Source: Saprospiraceae bacterium (GTDB lineage: Bacteria; Bacteroidota; Bacteroidia; Chitinophagales; Saprospiraceae). Taken from it: a DNA stretch of 64,000 nucleotides. The notes under the pieces are model-generated. The model was not told the origin of the DNA, searched no databases, and saw only the letters and a program-made list of their open reading frames with translations. The translations under genes and the position numbers were made by a program. The stretch is from contig JAQXDE010000020.1 in assembly GCA_029251525.1 (NCBI GenBank), positions 59,725 to 123,724 of the forward strand. Reading direction: 5' to 3'. Shown in pieces: positions 19,257 through 28,060 of the stretch. Position 1 is the first letter of the stretch. Each line of letters begins with the position of its first letter.

Positions 19257-19826
19257 ATGAAACATATCGCAATATTCGCTACTGGAGGTGGAAGTAATGC
19301 TCAAAAAATAATTGAACACTTCGAAAATCACGAAACAATAAAGGTCAGTTTAATTATTTCAAATAAAAAAACTGCTGGGGTATTAGAAAAAGCAGCAGTC
19401 AAAAATATACCGACCCTAATAATTAATAGAGAAGAATTTTATCAAACAGAAAATATAATACTGAAATTAGACGCTTTTCAAATTGATTTCATCGTATTGG
19501 CGGGCTTTTTGTGGTTAATGCCTACATATATGGTAAAAATATATGCGAAAAAGGTGGTTAATATTCATCCTGCACTTTTACCAAAATATGGAGGAAAGGG
19601 GATGTATGGCATGAATGTCCACCGAGCTGTTCATGCGGCAAAAGAAGCAGAAAGTGGAATGACCATACACTATGTCAATGAGCATTACGATGAAGGAGGA
19701 ATTATTTTTCAAGCAAAATGTTCCCTTTTATTAACTGACTCACCTGATGATATAGCAAATAAGGTACTTCAATTAGAACACCGATATTATCCTCCAGTAA
19801 TTGAAAGTTTAATCTTAGAAATCTAA
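19257..19826 (+). CDS. purN: Phosphoribosylglycinamide formyltransferase
   Basis: PurN transfers a formyl group from 10-formyl-tetrahydrofolate to GAR in purine synthesis. The N-terminal phosphate loop FATGGGSNAQKI, the catalytic NIHPALLPKYGGKGMYG segment (Asn and His, about residues 101-117) and the later Asp region (HYVNEHYDEGGIIFQ) are all present. The 189-aa length is normal. The next gene starts 30 nt downstream but has an unrelated envelope role, so co-transcription would be incidental. Confidence 0.96.
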   Translation: MKHIAIFATGGGSNAQKIIEHFENHETIKVSLIISNKKTAGVLEKAAVKNIPTLIINREEFYQTENIILKLDAFQIDFIVLAGFLWLMPTYMVKIYAKKVVNIHPALLPKYGGKGMYGMNVHRAVHAAKEAESGMTIHYVNEHYDEGGIIFQAKCSLLLTDSPDDIANKVLQLEHRYYPPVIESLILEI

Positions 19827-19856
19827 TTTTTGTAAAAAATAAATAAAACCGAATTT

Positions 19857-21884
19857 ATGAGAAGCTTATTGATCTTAATTTTTTGTTTAGGAATGACCAC
19901 TGTTCATGCTCAAAAAATGAGCTGGCGGAAGCACGCCAAATTAGCGGAAAAGCAATTTGAAAAAAATAACTTTCAAGATGCTGCAATTAATTTTGAAGCA
20001 GCTTGGCAAAAAAAGCCAAAGAAAACAGAATATTTATACCAAGCTGCAGAGTGTTACTCTAAAATAAAAAACTATCGAAAGGCTGCAGAATGCTATAAAC
20101 CGATCAAGGAAGAAAATGAGGATTTTATGCTTCCTGGGTTAAAGTATTGTCGAATGTTAAAGATGGATGGCCAATATGATGAAGCTAGTCGAGCTTTTGT
20201 TTATTTTATTAATAGTTATGAAGGGGCTGATAAAGATATTGTGACTGAAATTGTACAAGATGAAATTAGAGGATGCGAACTTGCTATGGTCATGTTGGAG
20301 AAAGAAAGTAATCAAGTTACTTTCAATCATTTAAGTTCTAATGTGAATTCAAAAGCTGCAGACTTTGCACCCGTTCCGTTTTCGGATGACATATTATACT
20401 ATACCTCAAATATGGTTGGAGCAACTAAAATGTATTTTTCTCAACGTAATGGTGAAGTTTGGTCTCGGTCTAGAGTACCTAAAAATTTTCCAGACATTTT
20501 TGCACCTCATTATGGGAATGGTACTTTTGCTCCAGATAACAAGAGTTTTTATTACACTCAATGTGATCAAATTGATGCAACTGGACGTATGGTTTATGGT
20601 TGTGAAATTTTTGTTACACATCGAGATGAAAGTGGTTGGTCAGCGCCAAAAAAGTTGAACAATGGAATCAATAAAACGGGTACTACGGCAACTCAACCAT
20701 TTGTTGTTCATAAAGATGATAAAGAATTTTTATATTTTGTTTCTGATCGAATAGGAGGACAAGGAGGAACAGATATTTGGTTTTCAACACGTGATTTGAC
20801 TAGTGAGAAATTGGATTTTGGGCGTCCACGTAATTGTGGGAAACAGATTAATTCAATAGCTGATGAATTGACTCCTTACTTTGATCTAGATGAAAATACG
20901 ATGTATTTTTCTTCAAATGGTAGAGTGAATATTGGTGGGTTTGATATATTAAAATCAAAAAATACGGGAGACAATGAATGGACAAAACCCAAAAATATTG
21001 GATTGCCCTTTAATTCTAATGCAGATGATTATTACTATAGAAAACATTCAATAAATGGTGGGTATTTTGTTTCAAATAGAAAATTTGAATTAGAAAAGTC
21101 TACTTATGATAACGATGATATCTATAGTTTTTCCACTCCAGTTGAAACTATGATTGCGACAGGAAGAGTGATAGATAAGAAAACGAGCAAACAAATGAAA
21201 AATGTTTGGGTTGCACTTTATGAGGTAAGTATAGGCGGCTCAGTTCGATTATTAGAAAATAAAGCATCAGAAAATGGAACATATGAGTTCGGGTTATTAC
21301 CAGGAAAAAATTATAGAGTAGAAGCTCATCGAGATAACTACGAACCTAATGGATGGGAATTTAGTACCAAAGAAAAAATGCAGAAGGTTTTTGAAAAAAA
21401 TATTACTATAGGAGAGGTAAGATTGGTTGATAATGTTTCTGGTTCACGAATTAGGAATATTGATGGAAAGTATAATAATCCTCAACCAACTATATTTGAT
21501 GAGAGTGCAGGATATGAAAATAACTCTGGATCAATGATTAGTAGTAAACTAGTACCAAATTCAAATGTTGATAATAATGTTTCTACTAGTCCAACTCGGA
21601 CGGATATTGTAGGAGAATTCAATGTAGTTTATAAAATTCAGTTAATGGCTGTTAGTAGTTTTAATGCAAATGAAACTCGTTTCCAAATGCCCAAAAATTT
21701 TGGAAGACTTGAGACAGAATATTTGAAGGATAAAAAATTGATTAGAGTTTTATTATCTAAATTTTCTACTGAGGAGGAGGCAAAACAAATTTTGAATAAA
21801 ATGAAATCAACTAGTAGAGATTATAATTCTGCTCTAATTGTACGATATGAAAATGGTGTGCGGATTGATCCTTGGGCAAAATAA
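19857..21884 (+). CDS. TPR-PD40 envelope protein with C-terminal SPOR-like domain
   Basis: Domains in order: a signal peptide (to about residue 19), TPR-like helices with Lys-rich loops (20-130), PD40 propeller strands (about 165-430; LYYTSNM, FYYTQ, FLYFVSDR, MYFSSNGR), a carboxypeptidase-regulatory-like domain (about 435-520), a low-complexity Asn/Ser linker, and a SPOR-like domain (about 595-665; YKIQLMAVSSF ... LIRVLLSKFSTEEEA). It resembles the OmpA-DUF1573 protein at 11.7 kb but with SPOR replacing OmpA as the peptidoglycan-binding part. A T9SS-linked scaffold role is plausible, not shown. Confidence 0.88.
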   Translation: MRSLLILIFCLGMTTVHAQKMSWRKHAKLAEKQFEKNNFQDAAINFEAAWQKKPKKTEYLYQAAECYSKIKNYRKAAECYKPIKEENEDFMLPGLKYCRMLKMDGQYDEASRAFVYFINSYEGADKDIVTEIVQDEIRGCELAMVMLEKESNQVTFNHLSSNVNSKAADFAPVPFSDDILYYTSNMVGATKMYFSQRNGEVWSRSRVPKNFPDIFAPHYGNGTFAPDNKSFYYTQCDQIDATGRMVYGCEIFVTHRDESGWSAPKKLNNGINKTGTTATQPFVVHKDDKEFLYFVSDRIGGQGGTDIWFSTRDLTSEKLDFGRPRNCGKQINSIADELTPYFDLDENTMYFSSNGRVNIGGFDILKSKNTGDNEWTKPKNIGLPFNSNADDYYYRKHSINGGYFVSNRKFELEKSTYDNDDIYSFSTPVETMIATGRVIDKKTSKQMKNVWVALYEVSIGGSVRLLENKASENGTYEFGLLPGKNYRVEAHRDNYEPNGWEFSTKEKMQKVFEKNITIGEVRLVDNVSGSRIRNIDGKYNNPQPTIFDESAGYENNSGSMISSKLVPNSNVDNNVSTSPTRTDIVGEFNVVYKIQLMAVSSFNANETRFQMPKNFGRLETEYLKDKKLIRVLLSKFSTEEEAKQILNKMKSTSRDYNSALIVRYENGVRIDPWAK

Positions 21885-21904
21885 GTACATTGAAAAAGTT
21901 ATAC

Positions 21905-21942
21905 AAAAAAACCTGACTGAAGTTATTCAGTCAGGTTTTTTT
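21905..21942. terminator. Bidirectional terminator
   Basis: Stem AAAAAACCTGACTGA / TCAGTCAGGTTTTTT with a 6-nt loop between convergent genes. Confidence 0.92.
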
Positions 21943-21958
21943 GTGCTTTTATCAAAAA

Positions 21959-22591
21959 TTAGACTCCTCCGTTTAACTTATTTTGTAGTTCTTTCAATTT
22001 ATCCCAGTTACCTTTTGCCGCTAGTTTCGCTTGTTTAGACCAAGTTGAAGGATTGTGCATTTTGTAACGATTTCCTGCTGCTGCCAAAATATTTCGAAGT
22101 ACACTAACTTTTGTTGCACCCAAGTCAGCAAAAGATATTATTTCTGCATCATTCAGTATAGAAGCTATTTTTGGACCAATTCCCTCGATTTTTGTTAATT
22201 TATCTTGAGTAGATTTAGCAGCTGTCTTTTTTGTAGGTAATAATTTCTTAACAGTTTTTTTAGCCATTGGTTTTGTTTCTGGGGCAGGAAGTTCTAATAC
22301 AGAATTTACTGTCCCAAATGGATTAGAAACAAACCCATCAGGAGTAACATCATTTGTCCACAGATGACCATCTACTAAATAACGGTACTCATATCGTTTG
22401 CCTGTTTCTAACTTTAGTACAGTCTTGTATTCTCCTTTTTTAACAACTAAAGCAATACCTTCCGCAGGATTCCAATTGTTGAATTCTCCTAGTAGTAAAA
22501 CATTATTACCGCCTTGGATTAATTCCTTAGGTAAGGTAAAAGTTACATTACATTTTGTCTTGTCCTTTGAAAATTTTTTAGTCACGCTCAT
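21959..22591 (-). CDS. CBM48/AMPK-type glycogen-binding domain fused to helix-hairpin-helix domain
   Basis: Residues 1-95 form a CBM48-like fold (VLLLGEFNNWNPAEGIAL ... YEYRYLVDGHLWTNDVTPD), the carbohydrate-binding module seen in AMPK beta subunits and branching enzymes. A Lys-rich linker (about 105-130) leads to a helix-hairpin-helix pair (LTKIEGIGPKIASILNDAEI ... SVLRNILAAAGNRY) like that attached to various Bacteroidota housekeeping proteins. No catalytic domain is present and no signal peptide, so it is a cytoplasmic binding or adaptor protein. The partner is unknown. Confidence 0.85.
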   Translation of the reverse strand: MSVTKKFSKDKTKCNVTFTLPKELIQGGNNVLLLGEFNNWNPAEGIALVVKKGEYKTVLKLETGKRYEYRYLVDGHLWTNDVTPDGFVSNPFGTVNSVLELPAPETKPMAKKTVKKLLPTKKTAAKSTQDKLTKIEGIGPKIASILNDAEIISFADLGATKVSVLRNILAAAGNRYKMHNPSTWSKQAKLAAKGNWDKLKELQNKLNGGV

Positions 22592-22746
22592 TTTAAAAAA
22601 ACTTTTAAATTTTGATTTTAAAAAAATAGGTTATTAACATAAAGGCGCAAAAATATGTTAAATTTTATTTCGACCAATTTTATTTTTACTTTTTTTACGA
22701 TTAGAAATTGTTAAATAATAGGTAAAGTAATCGTTGGACTTTCAAA

Positions 22747-23661
22747 TTAAATTAGGTTGCCAAAGCGTTCTCTAAATCCTAAAATCCCTTGTAGGCCACC
22801 AGTATGGATAGCTACAATTTTACTTCCTTTAGAAAAGAATCCTTTATCAATTAAATCAAAGATTCCATAAATCATTTTGCCGGTATAAATTGGATCAAGT
22901 TGAATTTGATATTCCTCTTTGAATGAATTAATGAAATCTAATAGAGTAGAGGAGTGTTTAGCATAGCCACCAAAATGATAATCGTTTTGGAAGGAAAAGT
23001 TATCATATTCTTTATTTGGGAAATAGTTAGATAATAAATCTTTTACCTCTTTTTGCATGAAATCACCTTTCAATGCAGGGAAGCCAATAATATGTGTATT
23101 CAGTTTCTTTGAGTGAATTAATCCTGCGATAGTTCCCCCAGTTCCACAACTCGTACATATATAATCTGGTGTAAAATCGAGTTGATCTATTATTTCCAAA
23201 CCTAATTCAGCACAACCTTGAAGTGCTAATTTATTCGTGCCACCTTCTGGTAAAACATAACACTCTTCTAATGAAATATTTAGGCTTGGTAACAATTTTT
23301 CTTTGAGGGAATACGTTTTCCTATCAACAAAACGCAAATCCATACCACAATTTTTTGCAAAATGTAAAGTAGAATTTAGTGGAATAATCTGTTCCCCTCT
23401 TATAACTCCAATAGTTTTTAAGTTAAATAATTTGCCAGCTGCAGCAGTAGCAAAAATATGATTGGAAAATGCTCCCCCAAACGTAAGAAGGTACTTCTTG
23501 TTTGTTTGACTAGCTTCGGAGATGTTATATTTTAACTTTCGCCATTTATTTCCCTGTAATTCAGGATGTGTTAAGTCGTCTCTTTTTATCCATAACTGTA
23601 CGTCTTTTTCATCCAAGAGAGAGTTAAATAGTTGATTTAAAGGAGTAAATTCTTTTGTCAT
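22747..23661 (-). CDS. 1-aminocyclopropane-1-carboxylate deaminase / D-cysteine desulfhydrase family PLP enzyme
   Basis: This is a fold-type II PLP enzyme of 304 aa. WIKRDDLTHPELQGNKWRKLKYN (residues about 24-46) holds the PLP Lys; TFGGAFSNHIFATAAAG is the substrate loop; CTSCGTGGTIAGLI (about 170) is the phosphate-binding Gly loop. Family members break down D-cysteine to pyruvate, H2S and ammonia, or deaminate ACC; the sequence alone does not decide. The cysE-cysM pair lies 15 kb away, so no shared operon. Confidence 0.9.
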   Translation of the reverse strand: MTKEFTPLNQLFNSLLDEKDVQLWIKRDDLTHPELQGNKWRKLKYNISEASQTNKKYLLTFGGAFSNHIFATAAAGKLFNLKTIGVIRGEQIIPLNSTLHFAKNCGMDLRFVDRKTYSLKEKLLPSLNISLEECYVLPEGGTNKLALQGCAELGLEIIDQLDFTPDYICTSCGTGGTIAGLIHSKKLNTHIIGFPALKGDFMQKEVKDLLSNYFPNKEYDNFSFQNDYHFGGYAKHSSTLLDFINSFKEEYQIQLDPIYTGKMIYGIFDLIDKGFFSKGSKIVAIHTGGLQGILGFRERFGNLI

Positions 23662-23895
23662 TATTGGTTAGAATGATTTTTTATTTCTAATAGAAAAATA
23701 TAAATAACATATTATATGTAATTGGCATCATTGTTGGTATATTTTAAATATATTACATATATGTCTTTCATATTTGTGGTAAAAACATAACCTTTCCTTA
23801 TTCTCAATTTAAGTAATACTACAGTTTTTTCTTTGATCAGAAGTTACACACTCTGACTTGAATCCTATTATAAACACTATAAATATTCCCATTAC

Positions 23896-24015
23896 ATGAA
23901 AAAACAGAAAGTAAAACTACCCAATTTAAGAGTTAAAAGTATGACAACCTCAACACCAAGACAAATTAAAGTCAAATCACAAAAAAATGATGGGGGTTAT
24001 ACCTGGGTAGGATAG
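23896..24015 (+). CDS. Small 39-aa peptide gene resembling a Bacteroidota RiPP precursor leader
   Basis: ATG to TAG, 39 codons. It starts MKKQKVKLPNLRVKSMTTST and ends in a short stretch after a GG pair (DGGYTWVG). The KLxxLxVKSxxTS block resembles leaders of pinensin-like ribosomal peptides in Bacteroidota, and GG is a common cleavage site. Against this, the tail lacks Cys and has only one Thr, no modifying enzyme or transporter adjoins, and no homolog search was possible. It lies in a 540-nt gap, with two short repeats (CGATTAAATAATCG and CGGACTAAATAATCCG) and a strong terminator behind it, so transcription is plausible. Confidence 0.45.
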   Translation: MKKQKVKLPNLRVKSMTTSTPRQIKVKSQKNDGGYTWVG

Positions 24016-24103
24016 GATTTGTATAAAAAAGACTATCCCCAAACCTTTACATGAAAAAAAAACGACGATTAAATAATCGAAAAAAAACGGACTAAATAAT
24101 CCG

Positions 24104-24143
24104 AAATGGGTTTCCTTTGAAAAAGGGAAACCCATTTTTTTTT
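24104..24143 (+). terminator. Strong intrinsic terminator upstream of the PPTase gene
   Basis: Perfect 12-bp stem AAATGGGTTTCC / GGAAACCCATTT followed by nine T. It ends a transcript from upstream on the plus strand; the only plus-strand candidate there is the 39-aa peptide gene. Confidence 0.88.
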
Positions 24144-24205
24144 GATTAACTTTGGTTTTACCAAATTACAAATTGGGATATTAATCTTTTAGGATCAAAA
24201 TAAAT

Positions 24206-24838
24206 ATGTTAAGGATATACTATGCAGATTCGACTGTCTTTCAAGAACAATTTAACTTAGATAAACTCTTAAGTTTTTTGCCACAAAGTCTTCATGTTAG
24301 AGCTTTGAGATATCGAAGACCTCAAGATGCATTTAATTTTGTTTTGGGAAAATTAATGCTGAAAAAAGGATTGGAGGAATTAGGATTAGATAATAATTTG
24401 GAAAAGATTCTATTCAATAAAAATGAAAAACCGTATTTAGAAAATGTATTTTTTAATATCTCTCATTCTGGAAGATATGTAGTTTGTGCAATCACTCAAG
24501 ATGGAGAAGTTGGAATTGATATAGAAATACTAAATGAGGTTTTACTTAAGGATTTTGAGATGAATTTCACCAAGAAGGAATGGAGTAATATAACTTTACA
24601 TACTTTCCCCTTAAAAAAATTCTATTGGTATTGGGTACGAAAGGAGAGTATCATCAAAGCGCTTGGGGTAAATTTATCTTATCTTAACCAAATTGAATTG
24701 GAAAGTGGAAAGGATTTTTTTATTGACAATGGTCAACGCTGGTTTTTAAAAGACTTACAGTTTGGTCATGAATGTTTTTTTGCCATTTGTTCTGCAGTTG
24801 AATTTGAAAAAATAGAAATGGTTTTGTTTAAGATTTAA
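24206..24838 (+). CDS. 4'-phosphopantetheinyl transferase superfamily protein (Sfp-type)
   Basis: Sfp-type transferases attach phosphopantetheine from CoA to the Ser of carrier proteins. The three signature regions are visible: the metal-binding GEVGIDIEIL (about residues 99-108), the FTKKEW segment, and WVRKESIIKALG (about 146-157, W-x-x-K-E-x-x-x-K). The 210-aa length is typical. PUFA synthases need such an enzyme (PfaE) for their tandem ACPs, and none is seen in the pfa cluster itself at 50-64 kb, so this is a good candidate activator; that link is inference. Other ACP-dependent pathways elsewhere in the genome may also be its target. Confidence 0.9.
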   Translation: MLRIYYADSTVFQEQFNLDKLLSFLPQSLHVRALRYRRPQDAFNFVLGKLMLKKGLEELGLDNNLEKILFNKNEKPYLENVFFNISHSGRYVVCAITQDGEVGIDIEILNEVLLKDFEMNFTKKEWSNITLHTFPLKKFYWYWVRKESIIKALGVNLSYLNQIELESGKDFFIDNGQRWFLKDLQFGHECFFAICSAVEFEKIEMVLFKI

Positions 24839-24861
24839 TTTTTATTTGACAGCATACAAAT

Positions 24862-25712
24862 GTGGAAAAACCAAAATTAAACAGAGTTCTCATTCACACC
24901 ATCAGCCGATTTAGTAATTGGTAATCTCCTGATATTAAATCTTCTTTTCATGAAAATAATATTTATGCTGGTCAGCATGATTGGTTAAAATTTATCAAAA
25001 CTTTTTTATTGAGTTTAGGAATTGCATTTTTGGTTTCAGGAGTAATCTTTTTTTTTGCTTATAATTGGGCTAGCCTACATAAGTTTATAAAACTTGGTTT
25101 ACTACAAGCATTAATAATTACTATGGTATGTGTTGCAGTTTTTCTATATGTGATAAAAATGTAAATGGAATTATTTTGTTGGGAGCTAGAATGCTAGTCG
25201 GAGCATTATTTGCCGTTTTCGGACGAATATATCAAACAGGTGCAAATGCATATGATTTCCTTTTAGGTTGGACTGTTTTTGTTGCTTTATGGGTTTTTGT
25301 TTCCAATATTGAAGCAATGTGGTTGTTTTTATTAATCTTAATTAATATTTCTACTTGGCAATATTTTGAACAGATCTTAGCTCGTGTTGACTAAGTTAAA
25401 ATATTGGATTTACTTTTTGTAATTAATTTGGGGTACTATGTTCTGTTGAAGTTTCTAGCATTTTTTAGAAAAATAACTTCTGTGTCAAGATGGTTAGAGC
25501 GAGTTATTATTGTAGTATCTATTTCTTACCTGACATTCAGCTTGAGGCTTCAAATAATTGACCATGATTCCATATCGCTTTTTACAATTTTATCAGCGTT
25601 GATTGCTTTTTCTTTGGAATTTTATTTTGGTAAGCGTAGAAAAGATACTTTTTTTAATGCAACGATCGGATTAAGTATTACATTGATAACTTTCTCTAGC
25701 CTAAGTTTTTAG
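24862..25712 (+). pseudogene. Decayed DUF2157-type multipass membrane protein gene
   Basis: Conceptual reading from a GTG gives protein resembling DUF2157: soluble N-terminus, then membrane helices (FLLSLGIAFLVSGVIFFFAY), the conserved VGALFAVFGRIYQTGANAYD segment, and more helices. Lesions: an in-frame TAA after RFSNW (about 24922), a one-base loss in an A-run near 25160 after FLYVIK, and another TAA near 25392 after LARVD. Pieces on both sides of each lesion keep protein-like sequence. Several lesions make sequencing error an unlikely explanation. The C-terminal part stops at 25712, shorter than I recall for the family. Confidence 0.8.
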
Positions 25713-26068
25713 GAATGATTTATTTAAAATCAAAATTATTATAATTTTCATAGAAATATTTCTTGAAATTAAAGGTAGTTTTCTTTCTCATTTCAACTAT
25801 TTTTTTGTCCATCAGGTCGTCATTTACAATTCACCATACATCAATTTTAATCCCTCTTTTCTGAATTCAAAATGGGAAGTGTTAGACATAATCATTATAA
25901 GAAATAGAGAAGTGATCAAGAGAATTTTCATAAGGGGCAATAAAAAAAGTTTTGATTAAAAAGATATTGGAGGTAAAGCATAAAAAAATAAAAAATGTCC
26001 GGAATGAGAACCCTACATAAAATAAATTATAATACTTTAGCGGATGTTTTTAACAAAAATTAATTAAA
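25713..26068. other. Gap without recognisable gene
   Basis: AT-rich. It may hold further erosion of the DUF2157 locus, but no frame keeps protein-like sequence. No hairpin or full promoter consensus stands out; TACTTTAG about 30 nt before the next gene is an imperfect -7 box. Confidence 0.5.
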
Positions 26069-27184
26069 ATGAAATTTAAGTACATAATCCTAATTATTAG
26101 TTTTGCATTTCTAGGGATGCCGAATTTAAATGCACAAGACGCCCAAGAATTAAAATTCACAGAGATGGATAAAAGTCCAATGGATGCGGCATATTATCCA
26201 CGAAGAGCAGCTTATAAAAATTACTTAGAAGATGATGATCCAGATCGTAATTTGAAAGTGAAAGTATTATATTGTCGACCAAATAAAAAAGGAAGAGATA
26301 TTTTTGGTGTTTTAGAAAAATGGGGGACAGACTGGAGACTGGGAGCAAACGAAGCAACAGAAGTTACCTTTTACCAAGCAGTAGAAATTGATGGAGTTCA
26401 TATCGATGAAGGAACATACACCATGTTTGCTCAAATCTATCAATCACATTGGGTACTTAAAATATCTACTGAAAGATTTATTGCTGGTGTATCAAATAGA
26501 GATATCACAAAAGATTTAGTGGCTGTAAGTATTCCAACTGCTCAAATACCAAATGTACGAGAGGAATTTACTATTGGTTTTCAAAAAGTAAATGATGGTA
26601 AAATTAATATGGTTTTTGAATGGGATAGAACTAGAGCAATGTTGCCAATCAACCTGAATGCTGTTAGCTTGGCTAATGGTCCTGATAAGAGTCCAATGGA
26701 TTTGGTACAGTATCCAAATAGTTCAAGGTTCCGTAATTATCAAAAACCAGAGGATTTAGATAAGGCTGTAGCTAAAATAAGAGTAATATACAGTCGTCCA
26801 CAGATGAAAGGACGAAAAATTTTTGGAGATATGTTGAAGTTTGGAGATATGTGGAGAGTTGGAGCTAATGAAACAACTGAGGTTACTTTTTTTGAAGATG
26901 TAACGATTAACGGAGTAGCAGTTAAGAAAGGTAAATATGGTTTGTTCGCAAATTTAATTAGTGCTGATGAATGGGAGTTTATCATCCATACTAATTTACC
27001 TTCTTGGGGGAATGCTAATCATGATGAAAAAACAAATGTAGTTACGATGAAAGTAAAAACAGCAAAGACTCCAAAAACATTGGAAGCTCTTTCTATGTTA
27101 TTGGTGGAGAATGGGGTTAATCAAGTTGACCTAGTTGTTGGTTGGGAAAATACTATGGCCAAATTGCCAATTGTATTTAAATAA
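26069..27184 (+). CDS. Secreted protein with two tandem DUF2911 domains
   Basis: A signal peptide (to MPNLNAQ) is followed by two similar halves. Each begins DKSPMDxxxYP and contains RVIYSRPxxKGRxIFG and WRxGANExTEVTFxxxVxIxGVxxxxGxYxxFA: residues about 32-190 and 205-370. DUF2911 proteins are common exported proteins of Bacteroidota with no established function. Single-domain forms are usual; here the gene carries an internal duplication. The start ATG follows an AT-rich leader, and a 16-bp terminator closes the transcript. Confidence 0.92.
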   Translation: MKFKYIILIISFAFLGMPNLNAQDAQELKFTEMDKSPMDAAYYPRRAAYKNYLEDDDPDRNLKVKVLYCRPNKKGRDIFGVLEKWGTDWRLGANEATEVTFYQAVEIDGVHIDEGTYTMFAQIYQSHWVLKISTERFIAGVSNRDITKDLVAVSIPTAQIPNVREEFTIGFQKVNDGKINMVFEWDRTRAMLPINLNAVSLANGPDKSPMDLVQYPNSSRFRNYQKPEDLDKAVAKIRVIYSRPQMKGRKIFGDMLKFGDMWRVGANETTEVTFFEDVTINGVAVKKGKYGLFANLISADEWEFIIHTNLPSWGNANHDEKTNVVTMKVKTAKTPKTLEALSMLLVENGVNQVDLVVGWENTMAKLPIVFK

Positions 27185-27208
27185 AAAAATGTAAATATAT
27201 TGTTAATC

Positions 27209-27251
27209 AGAATGCGTTACTTCAATATTGAAGTAACGCATTCTTTTATTT
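27209..27251 (+). terminator. Strong intrinsic terminator
   Basis: Perfect 16-bp stem AGAATGCGTTACTTCA / TGAAGTAACGCATTCT with a 4-nt loop, followed by a T-rich tail, directly after the DUF2911 gene. Confidence 0.93.
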
Positions 27252-27692
27252 TAAGGAAAGATTTAATTTAATCTCACAAATTAAAATAAGCCTAATTTCA
27301 AATAAAATGGAAATTAATAACACGTTCCAATTTGAGAAAATGGAAAATCTTTAAAACGCTTGTCTATTATAATCAAAGAGCTATTTCCAAATTCTGGCCT
27401 AGGCAAATTTTACGACGATTTTTACCACTACACTTCTGATAGTGAAAAACATATCAATTGGATTAGCAAGCCTGTTTTTTTGATTTGAGTAACTACTTAT
27501 CTTATCACTAGTTTAATTTTTTTTTTCTCATTTAGAGAATTACTCTTACCGGTTTAAAAGTCCAAAATCTTTATTTTGATATGAGTAATAAAATATAGCA
27601 GAAGATGATGGTTCTGAATACTAGGAGCAAAGTATAACAGTACATTCATAGGGAATAGTGAACTCAAAAACATATAAATTAAAAATTTATTT
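27252..27692. other. Gap with a short possible coding remnant
   Basis: Around 27368-27488 one plus-strand frame reads protein-like (ELFPNSGLGKFYDDFYHYTS) for 40 codons, ending at TGA, with no start and no family recognised. It may be a fossil. The rest is AT-rich and featureless. Confidence 0.3.
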
Positions 27693-27700
27693 ACCTTTGT
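27693..27700 (+). promoter_or_regulatory. Candidate -7 promoter box TACCTTTG
   Basis: Exact TAnnTTTG match 31 nt upstream of the ATG of the 33-aa Lys-rich protein, giving a short leader. No -33 TTTG seen at the expected distance. Confidence 0.5.
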
Positions 27701-27731
27701 ATTATTAATTTAATTTCTTAAAAAAAATATT

Positions 27732-27833
27732 ATGGCAAAATCAAAAGATTCGAAGAAAGCGGTAAAAAAAGAAGCCACCAAAACTTTGAAAGAAAAAAGA
27801 GCGGAGAAAAAAGCAAAGAAAAGAAATGCTTAG
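27732..27833 (+). CDS. 33-aa Lys-rich small protein
   Basis: ATG to TAG, 33 codons: MAKSKDSKKAVKKEATKTLK, then a tail that is again mostly Lys, Glu, Arg and Ala. About half of the residues are basic. The gene has its own promoter box 31 nt upstream and its own terminator 27 nt downstream, which argues that it is a real transcription unit. Short Lys/Ala/Glu-rich proteins of this kind are widespread in Bacteroidota (recalled, not searched). The composition suggests nucleic-acid or ribosome contact; the function is unknown. Confidence 0.7.
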   Translation: MAKSKDSKKAVKKEATKTLKEKRAEKKAKKRNA

Positions 27834-27859
27834 TATTATCGTTCTTAAAATAGAAAATA

Positions 27860-27897
27860 AAAAGACCACTTGTAAAATTTTGCAAGTGGTCTTTTGT
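27860..27897 (+). terminator. Intrinsic terminator of the small Lys-rich gene
   Basis: Perfect 13-bp stem AAAAGACCACTTG / CAAGTGGTCTTTT with a 10-nt loop. Confidence 0.9.
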
Positions 27898-28060
27898 TAT
27901 TTATGATTTAAGTCCTTTGCTATTAAGAATGGCATCTTTGCTAGGATAATTATTGAAATTAACACCCCGACTCCTTCTAAAATGATATTTTTTTTGATCA
28001 ATTATTCCTATGATCGTTTCTAAATTTATTATTTAAAGGCTTTTATTTTGTTTTTTAAAA

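Noticed and set aside
24052..24096. 13-codon frame starting MKKKRRLNNRKKTD
   Set aside because: Very short, made of A-rich codons, and overlaps two small palindromes; likely chance.
27368..27488. Forty-codon protein-like stretch
   Set aside because: No start and too short to assign; listed only as part of the gap description.
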